From assembly GCA_003586115.2 (NCBI GenBank), contig QVOM02000021.1:10430248-10494247 (forward strand): DNA of 64,000 nucleotides. Reading direction: 5' to 3'. The stretch comes from Salvator merianae. Lineage: Eukaryota; Chordata; Lepidosauria; Squamata; Teiidae. Shown here one piece after another: positions 36,905-48,905 of the stretch (positions within the stretch are counted from its first letter, which is position 1; each line of letters starts with the position of its first letter). The position numbers and the translations under genes were made by a program. The notes beneath the pieces are model-generated. The model had not been told where the DNA came from, searched no databases, and saw nothing but the letters and a program-made list of their open reading frames with translations.

Positions 36905-37455
36905 AAGAACATAAGAGAAACACTACTGGATCAGGCCACAACCCATCTAGTCCAGCATCCTGTCTCACACAATGGCCCATCAATTTCTTCTGAACGTTCT
37001 CAAGCAGAAGACGAAAGAAAACCTTCACCTGTTCTTGGCTCCAACCTGTCTTGCCTGTCTCTCCAACCTAGAGGTGATTCCTGGGCATCCGTTCTAGCAG
37101 ACATTGATACACCTGTCCTCCATGAATTTGTCTAACCCTTTTCTTAAAGCTATCCAGACTGGTTGCTGACACCACCACTTCTGGCGGCAAATTCCATATA
37201 CTGAAGACCTGCTGGGTGATAAAATACTTTCCTTTGTTGGTCCTAACTTTCCTGCCCATCAGCTTCATAAAGTACTTCCTGTTTCTAGTGCTGTGTGATA
37301 GAGAAAATAATTTTTCTGTATCCACTTTTTCCACACTTTAGTCATGTCACCTCTGAAACACAATCTTTCAAGGCTGCAGAAGCCTAGATGTTGCAGCCTG
37401 ATTTTGTAAGGGAGGTGTTCCAGCTCCTTGATCATTCTCATTGCCCTAGAGTCAT
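36905..37455 (-). mobile_element. CR1-like LINE, RT C-terminus and 3' end
   Basis: The minus strand encodes LPYKIRLQHLGFCSLERLCF, then KLFSLSHSTRNRKYFMKLMG, RKVRTNKGKYFITQQVFSIW and NLPPEVVVSATSLDSFKKRV, matching CR1 polymerase ends. The 3' end with GGACTAGATGGGTTGTGGCC and GATCCAGTAGTGTTTCTCTT lies at 36905-36960. Frameshifted, so inactive. Confidence 0.88.
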
Positions 37456-38965
37456 CACGTGTTACTCTAGCCTTTCCCATATCTTCCCACAGTCATTGCA
37501 CTGCTCAAAGGCAGCCTTGCTGCTCTTTTAGACCTATGTGACCATTGCCTTACCTCATTCATGAATGATGATGCTACCTCTAGTGTCCCAGGCACTTCCT
37601 TTCTTGCATGCTGCCTTACATGTTCTTGTATGCAATATTCAACATGATGAGGAACCTGCTTATGATGGCAGTGGGTGATGCACATGAAATTAAAGAGAGT
37701 ATCAGCTTGAGGAAGTGAGTCTAGGTAATGGCCATGGTCCAACTGAAAATCAAGCAGGTAGATTCATACTTGCAGAAGAGTCTATAAAACAAACCCCACA
37801 AGGCCTGAGGATTAAGCTTTTTTCAACCCCTGTAAACTCCTTCGTAGTGAAGGGCAGTTTAAGTGCTGAGGCTGTGTTTCTTAGCATCTGAGCAGAGTAC
37901 AAACTGTGTTAGGGTGGACAGCTATGGCCACAACCATGTGAAAATTGTCTGACTCAGAGATTATAGCTGTTCCCACAGTCTCCGTGGCAAATAACAAAGG
38001 CAAAGGAAATGTAGTCATGTACAATACTCACAACATAGTCTTCACAAAAACATGAGCCTGGGGGCAGTATCATGGAAAGAATTTCAGAGTACTATTTAGT
38101 GGGTGAATTATTCCTAAATGAGCCTTTAAGATTTGGGGTCAAAGGTCCCAGTCTTACAAACATGTTGCAATTAAGACACACAAAAAATATTGCAGATCCA
38201 CAGTCTGAAAAGAAAGGACTCCTGTTTAGAGTTCCAAACAGTCATTCCCTCCAAGTTCTTAGCAGTACTGCTGCGCGCTATTTCTAGAGTTTCTTTTGTT
38301 TTGCTGCTTCTGAAAACTTTTTTTAAAAGTTGCTGTACTTTCTCAAATGTTCCTCCCAATTATGCTGAGACATCCCTTTTGTTTCCCAATGGGTCTGTTT
38401 TGGCTACAATTATATGTCCTGAGCTAAGCTTGCTATTAGGCATGATTGATTAAAACAGCATTGATTTTAGCAATTCTTTTAGTTAATATATAAAGGGATA
38501 TGTGTCTCAATGCTTTTGTGGTGTCCATAATTACAGTAGCAATTATATAGAAATGCAGTAAAAGCTGTTTGTTCTTACCATTTCAGCACACTAGCAGTAA
38601 ATGTTTTAAAAGGGGGAAATATGTAATATATGTATCTTATCAGTAAATCTCAAGAATAATATATATCATCAGTACATGATCGAGTTTTAGTCTTGATGTC
38701 ATCATTTCCTAGCAATACACATTTATTACAGGCCAGTAATAAATTGACAAAACAAGCTTGTGTCCCAGTACTTTGAGATTCACATTAGCTCTCTAGCATC
38801 ATCTTTCATGACTCAACTGCCTTCTTATTATAATTGTCTGACAGTAAATGTCAGCATTTTCCAGAACAGGCAGAAAACTGCCCATACTGGTCATAATATG
38901 AGAGGATGATGCTATCTGCAGCCATTCTGCAGAAAAGAGTGAGGGGCCATAGCACAGAGGGAAAA
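37456..38965. other. Unassigned sequence
   Basis: No exon or repeat family was recognised; mostly A/T-rich. Confidence 0.4.
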
Positions 38966-39150
38966 AAAACAACTTCATAAGAACATATGAAATGTCCCAC
39001 TGGATTAGATCCAGCAGTTTGCTCTCACAGTAGCCAACAAATTGCACAGGAAAACCCACCAGCAGGACACTAGTGGACAACTTGCTTTGCTTGACATCTT
39101 CCAGAGGCTCTTCATCTTTGAAACCAAGATTTAGTTCCTGACACATTCAA
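38966..39150 (-). mobile_element. Degenerate CR1-like LINE 3' end
   Basis: The plus text AAGAACATATGAAATGTCCC and ACTGGATTAGATCCAGCAG with CTCTCACAGTAGCCAAC is a mutated reverse complement of the CR1-like 3' end found elsewhere in the window. Confidence 0.65.
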
Positions 39151-39405
39151 TTAAAAGCTACCAGACAATGGACAAGAAGTCCAAAAAGCTGCTGCTTTAC
39201 AGTAAAGACATCACTGATCAGGTAGTTTGACCTATCTTGCTACTTCCATTTCTCAGAACAGAATAGAGTATTGCGGTGAACAGAGACAGATTTTTGGACT
39301 CCCTTCAAGTGGCAAGACTATCAGATTTCCAGAATAATAAGCACCTCCAAATGTGGTCCAGGACTATATCAGGCTGGTCCTCTAAAAGTCAGAAAAAAGA
39401 CTCAG

Positions 39406-40266
39406 GCTGCAATCACACATGTGTTTAGGGTCATATTTGAGACATGAGGGCAGACTGCAAATAAAAAAAGACTCATCCCATCTCCAAGCTTGTAATTATG
39501 GAACTCTTCCATACCGGGAGAGAACAACTCTCAAGTTGATTCGCTGCTTGGGACAGGTTGGGGTTAGCCAATGGAAATGGCTTCAACAGATGTCTGATCA
39601 ATCAGCCGCAGGCAGGAAAATTTCTGGAGACTGCAGCCACTGATTGGCTGTTCTGTGTGAGGAAAATTCCCCACCAGAACGCTTTGTGCCCAGGATAGCA
39701 GCCGAATACAGGAAAAGGCTATCCAGTTTCCCAGATTCGTAAAAACAGTCAAAACACTGTCCTTAAAGTATAAAGGAGAAAGGAGAAAGTCTCACCTTCC
39801 CTTGTAGCCTGCGTTACTACAGAGGTTTTTTTTTTTTCTTTAAAGCATCCACGGTTCCCACCATCTCCCCACACTGCCACCCAACTATGTCTTTCTCAGA
39901 ATCACAAGCATGTCCCAAGGGTGAAAAACTGCTTATAGAGTATTTCACTTATTCCTTTTTCTTCTGCTTTTCATTTCACTCCAAGCAAAATCATTACTTA
40001 AATTCTCCAGAGAATGGGAGTTAAGGAGTTAAGCAGGGAACTGTATAAGAAAAGAGGTGGAGATAGCCCACCCAGTGGCCAATCAGTGGGTAGCACCCCT
40101 TGCAGTCATGGTGGGTTGCCTGTTGGTGTGAATAGGCTGCACTTTGGATAAGTTTTGAGATGTATATATTCAAGTAAATGTGTTTGGAAGGCTTTTTTTG
40201 TGTATCTGGGAATTGTGCACTCATTCTCATTGAGGCTGTTTTAAGAAAGCCAGTCTGGTCACATCC
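39406..40266. mobile_element. Large Harbinger-like non-autonomous transposon, copy 1
   Basis: Its right half aligns with 62112-62929: GGGAGTTAAGGAGTTAAGCA / CAGTTAAGGAGTTGGAAGC, CCCAGTGGCCAATCAGTGGG / CCCAGTGGCCAATCAGTAAG, GAATAGGCTGCACTTTGG / GAATAGGCTGCACTATGG and GGCTTTTTTTGTGTATC / CGCTTTTTTTCTGTGTG. The left end GGCTGCAATCACACATGTG and right end TCTGGTCACATCC are imperfect inverted repeats. No transposase. Confidence 0.65.
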
Positions 40267-41151
40267 TTAGTGAAGTTCTTAAAAATCTTTGAGATTCTTG
40301 CTCTCTAAGAAACATGGGCCACCAAGAGTCTTGAATTATCAAGATACGCTGTAAACAACCTAAATGCACAACTTTTGAAAATCAAAGGAACAGCTAAAGG
40401 TGAATTTACCTTACTAGTTACTACTGCAATTTGTGTTCAAATGATAAGCCTGCCATACTGCCTCCCAATAGCTATAGTGAGTTTAATAATAACAAAACAC
40501 ACTTCATTCTTGCTTATAAATGTTTATTTACCTCCAGAGAGAGTTAAATTGAAAGTAAGAACTATATCACATCCCTGGAAACCTATCATCCCAGAGCAAC
40601 TTTATTTATTATGGAATATTTTAGCGCTAGCAGATAATATAATAATACAGAATTAATTGCTTCACCAAATTGGTCCTCAGCTAAGCAACATATAGATCCT
40701 ACAGGTAACAAAAGATCATCTGAAGATCACAAGATAAACTACTCAGGAGTCTGTTTAATGCTAATGATGAACAGAGCATCACTGAAGATTGTTAATGGTA
40801 ATAAGGCCCTTGAAAGCTGCACAGACTACATCTTTATCAATAGCAAAGGCATAATAGACTATGTTATAACATCTAAACCTGTATTTGAATTAAAAATGCA
40901 CTTCTCAATTTAGAACCAGTTTGAGAATAATCATTTTCCTTTGTCAATAACTGTACAGCTCTCTTATTAATTTGATACTTGAGAAAAGCTTATATCAAAA
41001 AACACCATTTATGTGCAAGCAGCAGCACATATGTTGGAATGACCATCTCAATCAGAACTATAACAAATTTATACACTTGGCTAAGCGCCAACAATTAAAG
41101 AATAACACAGTATATGCAGGGAGCATTCAAGAAGCAACAGGAAATACTAAG

Positions 41152-41372
41152 GGCCTTCTGCACTTAACTTGCCTTCTGGGCCAGTGGGTCTGACCAGTGA
41201 GGCCCACTGGTCCAGCACATGGCAAGAAATGTTCTGGAACAACACCATCTGTCCAGACCAGACACTGCTGGGAAAGTTCCTAGCCTTGGGCCCCATGGGG
41301 GATCCATTTTGGCAGCACATTTTGTTCCTGGGCCAAGTTCCTGAGCAAAGGGAATTACTCCAATCTATAAAC
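41152..41372. mobile_element. Putative GGGCC-type insertion inside the LINE
   Basis: Starting GGGCCTTCTGCACTTAACTT, this stretch breaks the LINE's reading frames and contains the near-palindrome GGGCCAGTGGGTCTGACC / GGCCCACTGGTCC. The right end is unclear. Confidence 0.4.
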
Positions 41373-41489
41373 AGGTGACATCAACAACTCTATTACTTAT
41401 TGTCCTATATATCTGCTTTCAATAGTAGGGAAATCATACACAGCCTATTTAAATCAACATTTTACAGTCTGGCTAGAAACAACTGACAG

Positions 41490-41572
41490 GATATTCTAGG
41501 ACAACCATGCTTTATTCCTGAATATCCAAATATAGTGGAATAAGTAAATGATGTCTGGATGCAGCCACAGTC
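41490..41572. mobile_element. Half copy of the GCATCTGGACAT MITE
   Basis: CCTGAATATCCAAATATAGT and GGAATAAGTAAATGATGTCT with GGATGCAGCC match the right half of the element at 51442-51558. Confidence 0.6.
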
Positions 41573-43245
41573 TTGGTAATAAACAAACAGGGAGAAGGAG
41601 AGGAAGAACCACAATAGATCATTGCTTGCTACTACATTACTTGCATGGAAACAAAACTAACTAAACAGGTCTACATGCCACAATTTGTGGACTTATGGCA
41701 GCTTTTGACTCCATATCAAGAGCCATCCTGAGAAGCAAACTAGCAGCTTCTACAACAGACAGAAGACTCCTGCTTCTTATTAGATCTCTCTGTAACAACT
41801 CCTCAGCCACTGTTATATGCAGCCCAAAAGTCCACCTTTCAGCTCTTTATCCTGTAAAGAAAGGAGTAAGGCAAGGCTGCATCTTGGCCCTAGCCTTGTT
41901 TAATTTTTATTTAAGCAATTAACCAACAGCCTGCACAGGTCCAGATTTTCATGCACCTAGAATAGGAGAGCAAAAATTTTCCCTGCTCCTCTATGCTGAT
42001 GATACCACATAGACCTTCTACAACTCTGGAGAGCATTTTTTTAAATACTATGAAGGCAATTCCTTCCAAATAAAGGAAAAGAAAACAAAAATACTAAACA
42101 ATTTGATGTGAATCAGTTTTACTATTTAGGTATAATATTTTATAAGTCCCTCTTCTGGACTAGCCATAAGTGCACTGTAAACAGAAAGCCAAATATATTT
42201 GTAAAGCATTAGAATGATATTTGTCAGAAGTGGCCAGCTTATTCCAGCAGCTCTGAAAGTCTTCAAGGCAAAAAAAATTCTGCAGCCATTATATAGAATT
42301 CCAATATGGCAGCAAGATAATCTCTGTGAACTAGAAAGTATGTTCACACAATTTTTAAGGAAAATACTGAGACTCTTAAAATGTGTACCCAAAGCCATTC
42401 TCTGTTTAGAAACAGGAATGCATCTATAACACAATAAGCAGGTTGCTTAGTTTATACCACTGGTTCAAACTCCACTGTCCTGAGGATGACTTGAATCATT
42501 ATTATTAGACACAGCTGCAGGGGACTGATTTCTTGTATTTACAGAAATGTAGGTCCCTGTTGAATTCTAACCTACATCAAGTCTAGATAAGGCTATACAA
42601 ATCACCACCCAGTGTATAAAAGATATAGATCAACAAAATTCCCCTGCTGCAATAACTCACTTTACACTAGCCAAATATATTGACCCTGTTATACCCCAAG
42701 AGAGGGGAAGTGCCAAATATTTGGAAATTTTGGTATTCCTACAATACAGGAGACTGTTTTATAGGGCCAGGTGGAACTCATTGGACAATCCATATTTGGC
42801 TGGACATTTACTTGGAATTCTTTGTGACCAGCACTATTGCCCATTAGGAAGAGGAGCAGCAGAATTCCTAACCCACTTATTTTTTTAATGTCTTTTGCAC
42901 AGTGATTATCAAAGACAAGTAATCTTACATACATCTGGAAACATGCAGGGAGAACCCAGGAATGATATCTAAGAAAAAATTTGAAAAGGCGAAGAGGACC
43001 TCCTAGCAAAATCCACAGCCAAATTTTTAGCTACAGCTGAAAATGCTTGTAATCAGCATATTAAATATTTACAACTTAAGGAAGGATAAAGAGATGAAGA
43101 TTACAAAGCAGAGGCAGGTCTGTTGTTTTCACTTTATCTACCTGCATGTTTGCTTCTTTTAGTCAAGTCCTTGTAAAATATTTTTATGTCTACTTCAAAT
43201 TTTATACAGTTTGTATAGATATATTTTGCTAATTCAACTGGAAAG

Positions 43246-43264
43246 GGAGAGAGAGAGAGAGAGG
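43246..43264. repeat. GA microsatellite
   Basis: About nine GA units. Confidence 0.9.
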
Positions 43265-43466
43265 GTGAAACTGGGAGCAAGTAGTCCTTAATGGCCAAGT
43301 GTGCAGTGTCCCACCATGCCATGTAATTCAGAGTGTGGTTCCACTATGGACATTTTCCTCTATATATGGTCGGCTAATATGTATACAGTTCAATTAGTTA
43401 ATGTGTGCACAATTCACTATATGCTGTGAGATCAATTTTATATGAGTTTGCATAGAACTGCACGCT

Positions 43467-43613
43467 TACTATCATGAGCACTACCCAGTTTGACCTTTGG
43501 TACCATTTCTTCTAGTTTCTTTCCTCTCTTTCCCACCAGTTACTATTGAGTATATTACTATCATGAGCACTACCCAGATTGACCTTTGGTATCATTTCTT
43601 CTTTCCCACCAGC
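43467..43613. repeat. Tandem duplication, 89-bp offset
   Basis: TACTATCATGAGCACTACCC and AGTTTGACCTTTGGTACC then ATTTCTTCT at 43467 recur from 43556 with few changes. The second copy lacks an internal segment. Confidence 0.9.
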
Positions 43614-44027
43614 TATCTTAACTGAGTAAAGAGGTTGGCGCAGTTTCTGCTGATAACCTCGTGGGTGAACTAGTAAAATGTTTGCTGAAGGATACTTCAG
43701 GTTTTTTGTAACTGGTTGAACAACCATAGCCAAAAAGTACCTGTTAATGCTTCTGCAGGTTCTGCCCTGTTCTATTCAGTGTCTCCATAAATGACTTTAA
43801 AATGAATTGATGGAATGTTTGTCAAATGTGCAGACAGCACCAACCAAGCAAAATAGGACAAACACCTCAGGGATGGAGGGAGAGAAGGGGAAGGAGAAAC
43901 AGAGAAACAACAAGACTTAGTAGGATCTTGACAAGCTTGAACACTGAGCCAAACAGCAAACAAAATTCAAACCAGACAAATGCAAAGGCCTACATTTAAG
44001 GTATGCAAACAAATATATTCAATTAAA

Positions 44028-44165
44028 AGGCCCAGCTGCAACTAAGTTTTAATCCATCTTCAATCCACCTTCAAATCAAGAAAACAAATCAGCAAAGTCA
44101 CAAGCAGCTTTCCTTCTAAATTATCCAATGCAGAAAATCCACCTTTGGGTCAGATAATGTGGAAA
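44028..44165. mobile_element. Half copy of the AAAACACATCAGCAAAGT MITE
   Basis: GAAAACAAATCAGCAAAGTC and CAGAAAATCCACCTTTGGGT match the left half of 10505-10720. Confidence 0.6.
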
Positions 44166-44168
44166 GAA

Positions 44169-44603
44169 GGGGCATTTTTGCATTTTCCACATTAGAATGG
44201 GATAATTGAACACGCAGCACAGACAATGTTGGCACTGTGTGGGCCTATCCTTGAAGATCATCAGGATACCAGCATTTGTGGTGCAAATGCTGGTATTCTG
44301 TGCTCGATCTTTGCCATGACAGTGCCTGGGAAACATCCAGCCACTGCCATGGTGATAGGCAGCACCACAGATTGCGCAGGCATGGCCAAGCATCTGCACC
44401 CTGAAATGGGCACAAATGCACTTAACCAAGAGCTGGATAGCAGCTCCTGGTCAAGCTGTGAAGCACAAATTAGTGCTCCGCAGCTATCCATGATCTGGAG
44501 CAGTGATATGCTGTTCCCAGTCACAAGGGCCTCTGCAAAGTGTAGAGCCACTTTGCTAGCAAGCGTCCCTGATGCTTGCTAGTTCAAAGTGCAAAAAGGT
44601 CCC
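44169..44603. mobile_element. GGGCC-type MITE, near-complete
   Basis: The ends GGGGCATTTTTGCATTTTCC and CAAAGTGCAAAAAGGTCCC are inverted repeats. The right arm holds GCTAGCAAGCGTCCCTGATG then CTTGCTAGTT. The hairpin GTGAAGCACAAATTAGTGCT and the GATAATTGAACACGCAG block are family marks. Frames of 118 (+) and 102 (-) codons crossing it are incidental. Confidence 0.75.
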
Positions 44604-45744
44604 AAATGACTAGCCACTTGGCTACCCTGATCTCTTATTGTAAATATGGATTAAGGATGATCAAGACTTAGGATCTAAGGCTACTTCCACATTCCACATA
44701 TCAGTGTGGAACATGGAGCGTGCTTCCTGGCCTGAATCAAACAATTTGGATCAGGAAGTTAGACCAGTAGAATACAATTACTTTTGTTTTTTAAAGAGAA
44801 TCTTAAAGGTATATGACTCTTGGGGGTGTGTGCACTTTGCTGTTCCACCCCAAGTGTAAGCTAGATTATTATACTGAAAGTCAGAACGTTCAGTAAATAC
44901 ATACATTTATGGTCAACATAGACTCATAAAGAAGTACACAGTTAAAACAACAAATTTAAAACAGAGGTAAAACAAAGAGCAAGAATTAAAATTTCAGCAC
45001 CTGGCTTCTGATCTTTATGGTTAGCAAGAGGAAGTTACTGTGGGATTTGTGTCCTCTGGTAAAATGTTTACTAGATTAGGTCTCCCCCGATAGTTCAGTA
45101 AATATGTTTTCAAAAAGCCAAAGAGTGCTTCTAAGAGGTCTGCTGCCCTGTTGCCCCTAGATACTTAAGAAGCCTGTGCTAATCAGCAGTTAATGAAAAC
45201 ACTTCTTTGTGACAGAATCACCGTCATAAATGCTTTTTTCACATGCAAATAATTCAACAAAAGAGATCCTTTATAGTATACCAGCAGATAGAGCCTCTCT
45301 GATTTTAACAAGCTTCCCTTTCACTTAATTAATCACATAAACTATATAGGTTTTTGACCCTCTGTAAGATGGTGTTGTATGTTGATAAACAAAGGAACTG
45401 GCATTTATAGATGCTGAATGGGCAAAACAATGAAAATGACCTTCCACCTTTGATGTTTAAATGTATTACTTCCGGCTTGGCAGACATGGGCAAGTGCCCT
45501 CAGAGAGCATGAAGAGCAACGCTGAGGGTGCTGGCTGCCCTCAAATGCTCACGCCGCCATTGTATATACAGATGGTGGCTACCTGGCCAACGTTCTGCCC
45601 AGCAAGAGTTTTTGACATGCCAAAAATGGCTGACTTCCGTCTTTGGCATGGTAAAAAAATCCACTATGCTATCTCTTTGAAACTGAAGAGCTCTCATTCC
45701 CCAACTCTGAAGATAGCAAGGAGGTGAGCCCATCATGTAAAAAC
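44604..45744. other. Unassigned sequence
   Basis: A GC-richer patch at 45465-45640 (starting TTACTTCCGGCTTGGCAGAC) holds overlapping frames of 88 (+) and 100 (-) codons without known motifs. It could be a retroelement 5' end. Confidence 0.35.
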
Positions 45745-46515
45745 AAAGTACCTCTGATGCTGGGGCAAGTGCTCCTGTCCTTAAAGTGCTGTTGTCCCCC
45801 ACCAGTTCAGGCTTAGCTTTGGGTCTGAATTGGCCTTGGTCTTTATTGTGCTAATGAAGCAGGGTCAGAAACTCATTTGGTTTTGCTTGAGCTTTCAGTA
45901 GCTTTTGATCTTCTTGGCCAGCACCGATGACAGATATTGCACTGCAATAGTCCTTCCATCTGCAGAGCTAATTCCAGCTGGTAATTTTGTGGGAACTGTT
46001 CTTTGACCTTGTAGCATTTATGCTGGTGATGGCATCAGAATACCATTTTATTCCAAAAGCCACTGGGGACAGTCATCGGGTGGTTTCAGTTACAGCATCA
46101 TCAGGAAGCAGTTGATTAAACAATTCTATTTCCTTATTACATCTGGATCAGATGATCACATACTACTCCTAAACTAAAGCCTGAATGCAGTGATGGGTTG
46201 TATGAGAACTAAAACTGAATCCTGTTAAGATAGAGTCCCTGTGAGTAGGAGGATTCTGGATCCAGGAACTGAATGGGTTGCCTGTGCCGGATGAGGCTGT
46301 TCTCCCTGTGAAGGAACAAGTATTTAGTCTAAGAGGCCTGCTTTACATCGTTGTCACAAAAGGCCCAGGTGGCTAGTAATAGCTTTTACCAGTTTTAACT
46401 GGTGCAACAGCTGCAACAATTATTTCTTTGTACCACAGGGACCTGTACAATTGTAACCTCAAGACCTGACTACTATAATATACTTTCTGTGGAGCTCCCC
46501 TTCACCTAGGTCATT
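45745..46515 (+). mobile_element. Degenerate L2-like LINE (RT region)
   Basis: Pieces in broken frames read LVLLELSVAFDLLGQ (motif A-like LLDLSAAFD) and LNPVKIESL-like text with LPVPDEAVLPVKEQVF, followed by a region corresponding to the NALYVGLPL box (46470-46505). Many stops. Confidence 0.6.
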
Positions 46516-46599
46516 ATCATTTCACTTGTTCATCCATTTCATGGTCACAGGTTTCCCCATGCCACCCTCCCAGCAAAAGCAGCACATCTAACTCTGGGC

Positions 46600-47260
46600 T
46601 CCTCACCTCAGAAACTGGAATTGTGGAACTGGAAAAGGTGCAGAAAATGACAACCAGAATGATCAGGGGGCTGGAACACCTTCCTAACAAAATCAGGCTG
46701 CAATGCCTTGGCCTCTTCAGTCTTGAAAAGTGGTGTTTAAGATGGGACCTGATTGGAGTATACAAAATCATGCGCAGTATAGAAAAGGTGGATAGAGAAA
46801 AATTATTTTCTCTGTAGAGAAAATTATTTTCTCTATTGCACAACACTAGAACCAAGGGGCACGCTTATGAAGTTGATGGGTGAGAGAGTTAGGACTGACA
46901 AGGGGAAGTGTTTTTTCACCTGAAGGGTCATCAGTCTATGGAATTTACTACCGGAAGAAGTGGTGACAGAAATCAGCCTGCATAGCTTTAAGAATGGATT
47001 GGACAGATTCATGGAGGCCAGGTGTATCAATGGCTGCTAGAATGGATGCCTAGGTACTGCCTCCAGTGTGGAGAGACAGGCAGAATGCCTCTAAAGGCCA
47101 TTTGCAGAGAGTCGAGAGCAAGTGAAGGTTTGCTTTTGTCTTCTGCTTGAGAATGCCCAGAAGCAATTGGTGGGCCACTGTGTAAAACAGGATGCTGGGC
47201 TAGATGGGCCGTGGCCTGATCCAGCAGAGCTCTTCAGAAGCCATGGTACATGAAACATAA
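46600..47260 (+). mobile_element. CR1-like LINE, RT C-terminus and 3' end
   Basis: The plus strand encodes MTTRMIRGLEHLPNKIRLQC then LGLFSLEKWCLRWDLIGVYK, IEKVDREKLFSL and, after a frameshift near an inverted AGAAAATTATTTTCTCT duplication (46795-46840), KLMGERVRTDKGKCFFT. It continues into the 3' end GGGCTAGATGGGCCGTGGCC, TGATCCAGCAGAGCTCTTC. Confidence 0.9.
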
Positions 47261-47969
47261 CAACATGGACATTGCAGGAGTTGGAAATGCTGCTTCTAAC
47301 TCTTCCCACATGTTTAACACCACAGGACTTACTTTTATTTCTGTAAAGCTCAGACCCCCAAAGAAATCCATTCATGTTTTTGTCCTAGGGCCCACTCCTA
47401 TCTTCCTTACCTCTGAGTGAGGAATTATAGTTCAAGTACCTCTGCTGTCTACAGCTCACTGTCAAATTTATGAAAGTAGGGCCATAAGGTCTTGCAAATA
47501 CTGGAAGACCATATGGCCATCTCAAGCCAGCAACACACCTCTTTAAATGAGCCTCTCATCTTATGAAAACTCATGTTCTGTAGTGCCTTGCCATCTGCAG
47601 TTCTTTATGAGAAACACAACAAAATACCGTAAGAGGAATGTACTTGTGCCAGTAACAGGGAGGACACTGAAAAAATAGAAAGCATGTTACTTAAGAGTTC
47701 AGTTTGTTCAGAAACAGGTGTCAAATGGATATAATCTTTCTTATCAACTATCTCTAGTTGCTCAACAGTTTTACATTTCCTTTCTACTGGATGACAGACA
47801 TCCAGGGACAGTGTAGTGGCAGCGGTAGCTGAATTGTGCTCAGTTGTAAGAACAGATCAAAGACGGAAGATAATTACTAGACTAAATATAGGGGTGCAAA
47901 CAAGTTTTGATCATGTAGGTTGTATTAGCAAAGTTTTTTTTTTTTTTTAAAAAAGATCCCCTCTTGCAT
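47261..47969. other. Unassigned sequence
   Basis: No exon recognised; a T/A tract lies at 47935-47955. Confidence 0.4.
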
Positions 47970-48322
47970 TTTTTTATATTACAGCTACTCCCAATCACTA
48001 TAAAACTGTGCTCCACAGCTGTACCAGGAGTAGCTGGACTGCTCCTGATAAGCAGCGTTTGCACTTAGTTCTGGGTGCAAATGCTGCACTGTGCTGTGCG
48101 GCTGCACTGTGCTCAGTTGCGCTGCATCCCTAGTCGCCATGGCAGCAGTCAGATGTTTCCCTGACTGCTGTCATGCTGCGAGCAGCCAGCATTCTCATTG
48201 CGAGTGCTGAAAGCCCATTGCCAGGATATTCCAGCCCTCACAGTGCAAATGGCTGCCACACTGCGAGGTCTGTTCCATCTTGGAATGTTCGATTCCGAAT
48301 GTTCCAAAATGTGAAAAGGCCC
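47970..48322. mobile_element. GGGCC-type MITE, truncated
   Basis: It holds TGTGCTCCACAGCTGTACCA, TGGACTGCTCCTGATAAGCA, TTCTGGGTGCAAATGCTGC, CGCCATGGCAGCAGTC and the right end AAAATGTGAAAAGGCCC. The left end is replaced by A/T-rich sequence. Confidence 0.65.
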
Positions 48323-48639
48323 TATGTATCTATAATATTCATAATAGGTAAATACATCCTTGAACTGAGCACTGTTCCTGGTTACCACACGGATACATGT
48401 ATGCAGCTTACTTGGCAGCTATATGGGAGTAGTTTGTCATTTCTTTCTCCCAAGGAGATGGTGGGAATTGAATCAAGGACCCCCTGCATGATTACAGCCA
48501 ATCCCACATGTAAGGTTGGTGATCGCACTGCCATCTTCCTTTGTGTATTTGACTAGCCATGCTTGCTGGCTTACATCACTGATTTGACTTTTTCCTCTGT
48601 ATTAGAGGTAAGAAACTGGGGGTTAGTTTTAATTAGGTG

Positions 48640-48905
48640 GCACTGTTCTTCAAGGTGAGAGCTGATGGGAAAGAATTGGGAGCTAACTGTAATGTTTGGA
48701 CAACAGGTTGGGTGACAGGCTCTGGGAGGGCAACCTTTGAAGCACAGGTGTGCTGGCTGGTGTTTATTTCCTTGTGAACTTTTATCAATAAACCTTGACA
48801 GGCTGATAGAGCTGTAAGCCTTTGTGTCCTTGTTTCTGGGCCTATGGATGGTGGCCTTGACAAAATAAAACTCAAGGATGCTTTCCTTGTCTAGACTAGA
48901 GGGAC
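48640..48905 (+). other. Possible LTR-like segment
   Basis: The segment has AATAAA in TTTTATCAATAAACCTTGAC (about 48781-48800), followed by a G/T-rich stretch ending near TTGACAAAATAAA. This layout could be the R-U5 part of a solo LTR, but no matching second LTR, primer-binding site or gag/pol frame was seen. Confidence 0.2.

Larger units (their letters stand above)
40290..43090 (+). mobile_element. Decayed endonuclease-RT LINE (Vingi/RTE-like, clade uncertain)
   Basis: Plus-strand pieces in order are: endonuclease LKIKGTAKGEFTLLVTTA and FLLINVYLPPERVKLK (40375-40656), RT motif A AAFDSISRAILRSKLA, motif B KGVRQGCILALALFNFYLSN (41695-41922), motif C LLYADDT (about 41990-42010), then FYYLGIIF and SLFWTSHK and the thumb region (42214-42429: PAALKVFKAKKILQPLYRIP). 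Stops and frameshifts separate them. The KGVRQGCILA motif separates it from CR1/L2. A MITE-like insert lies at 41152-41372. Confidence 0.75.
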
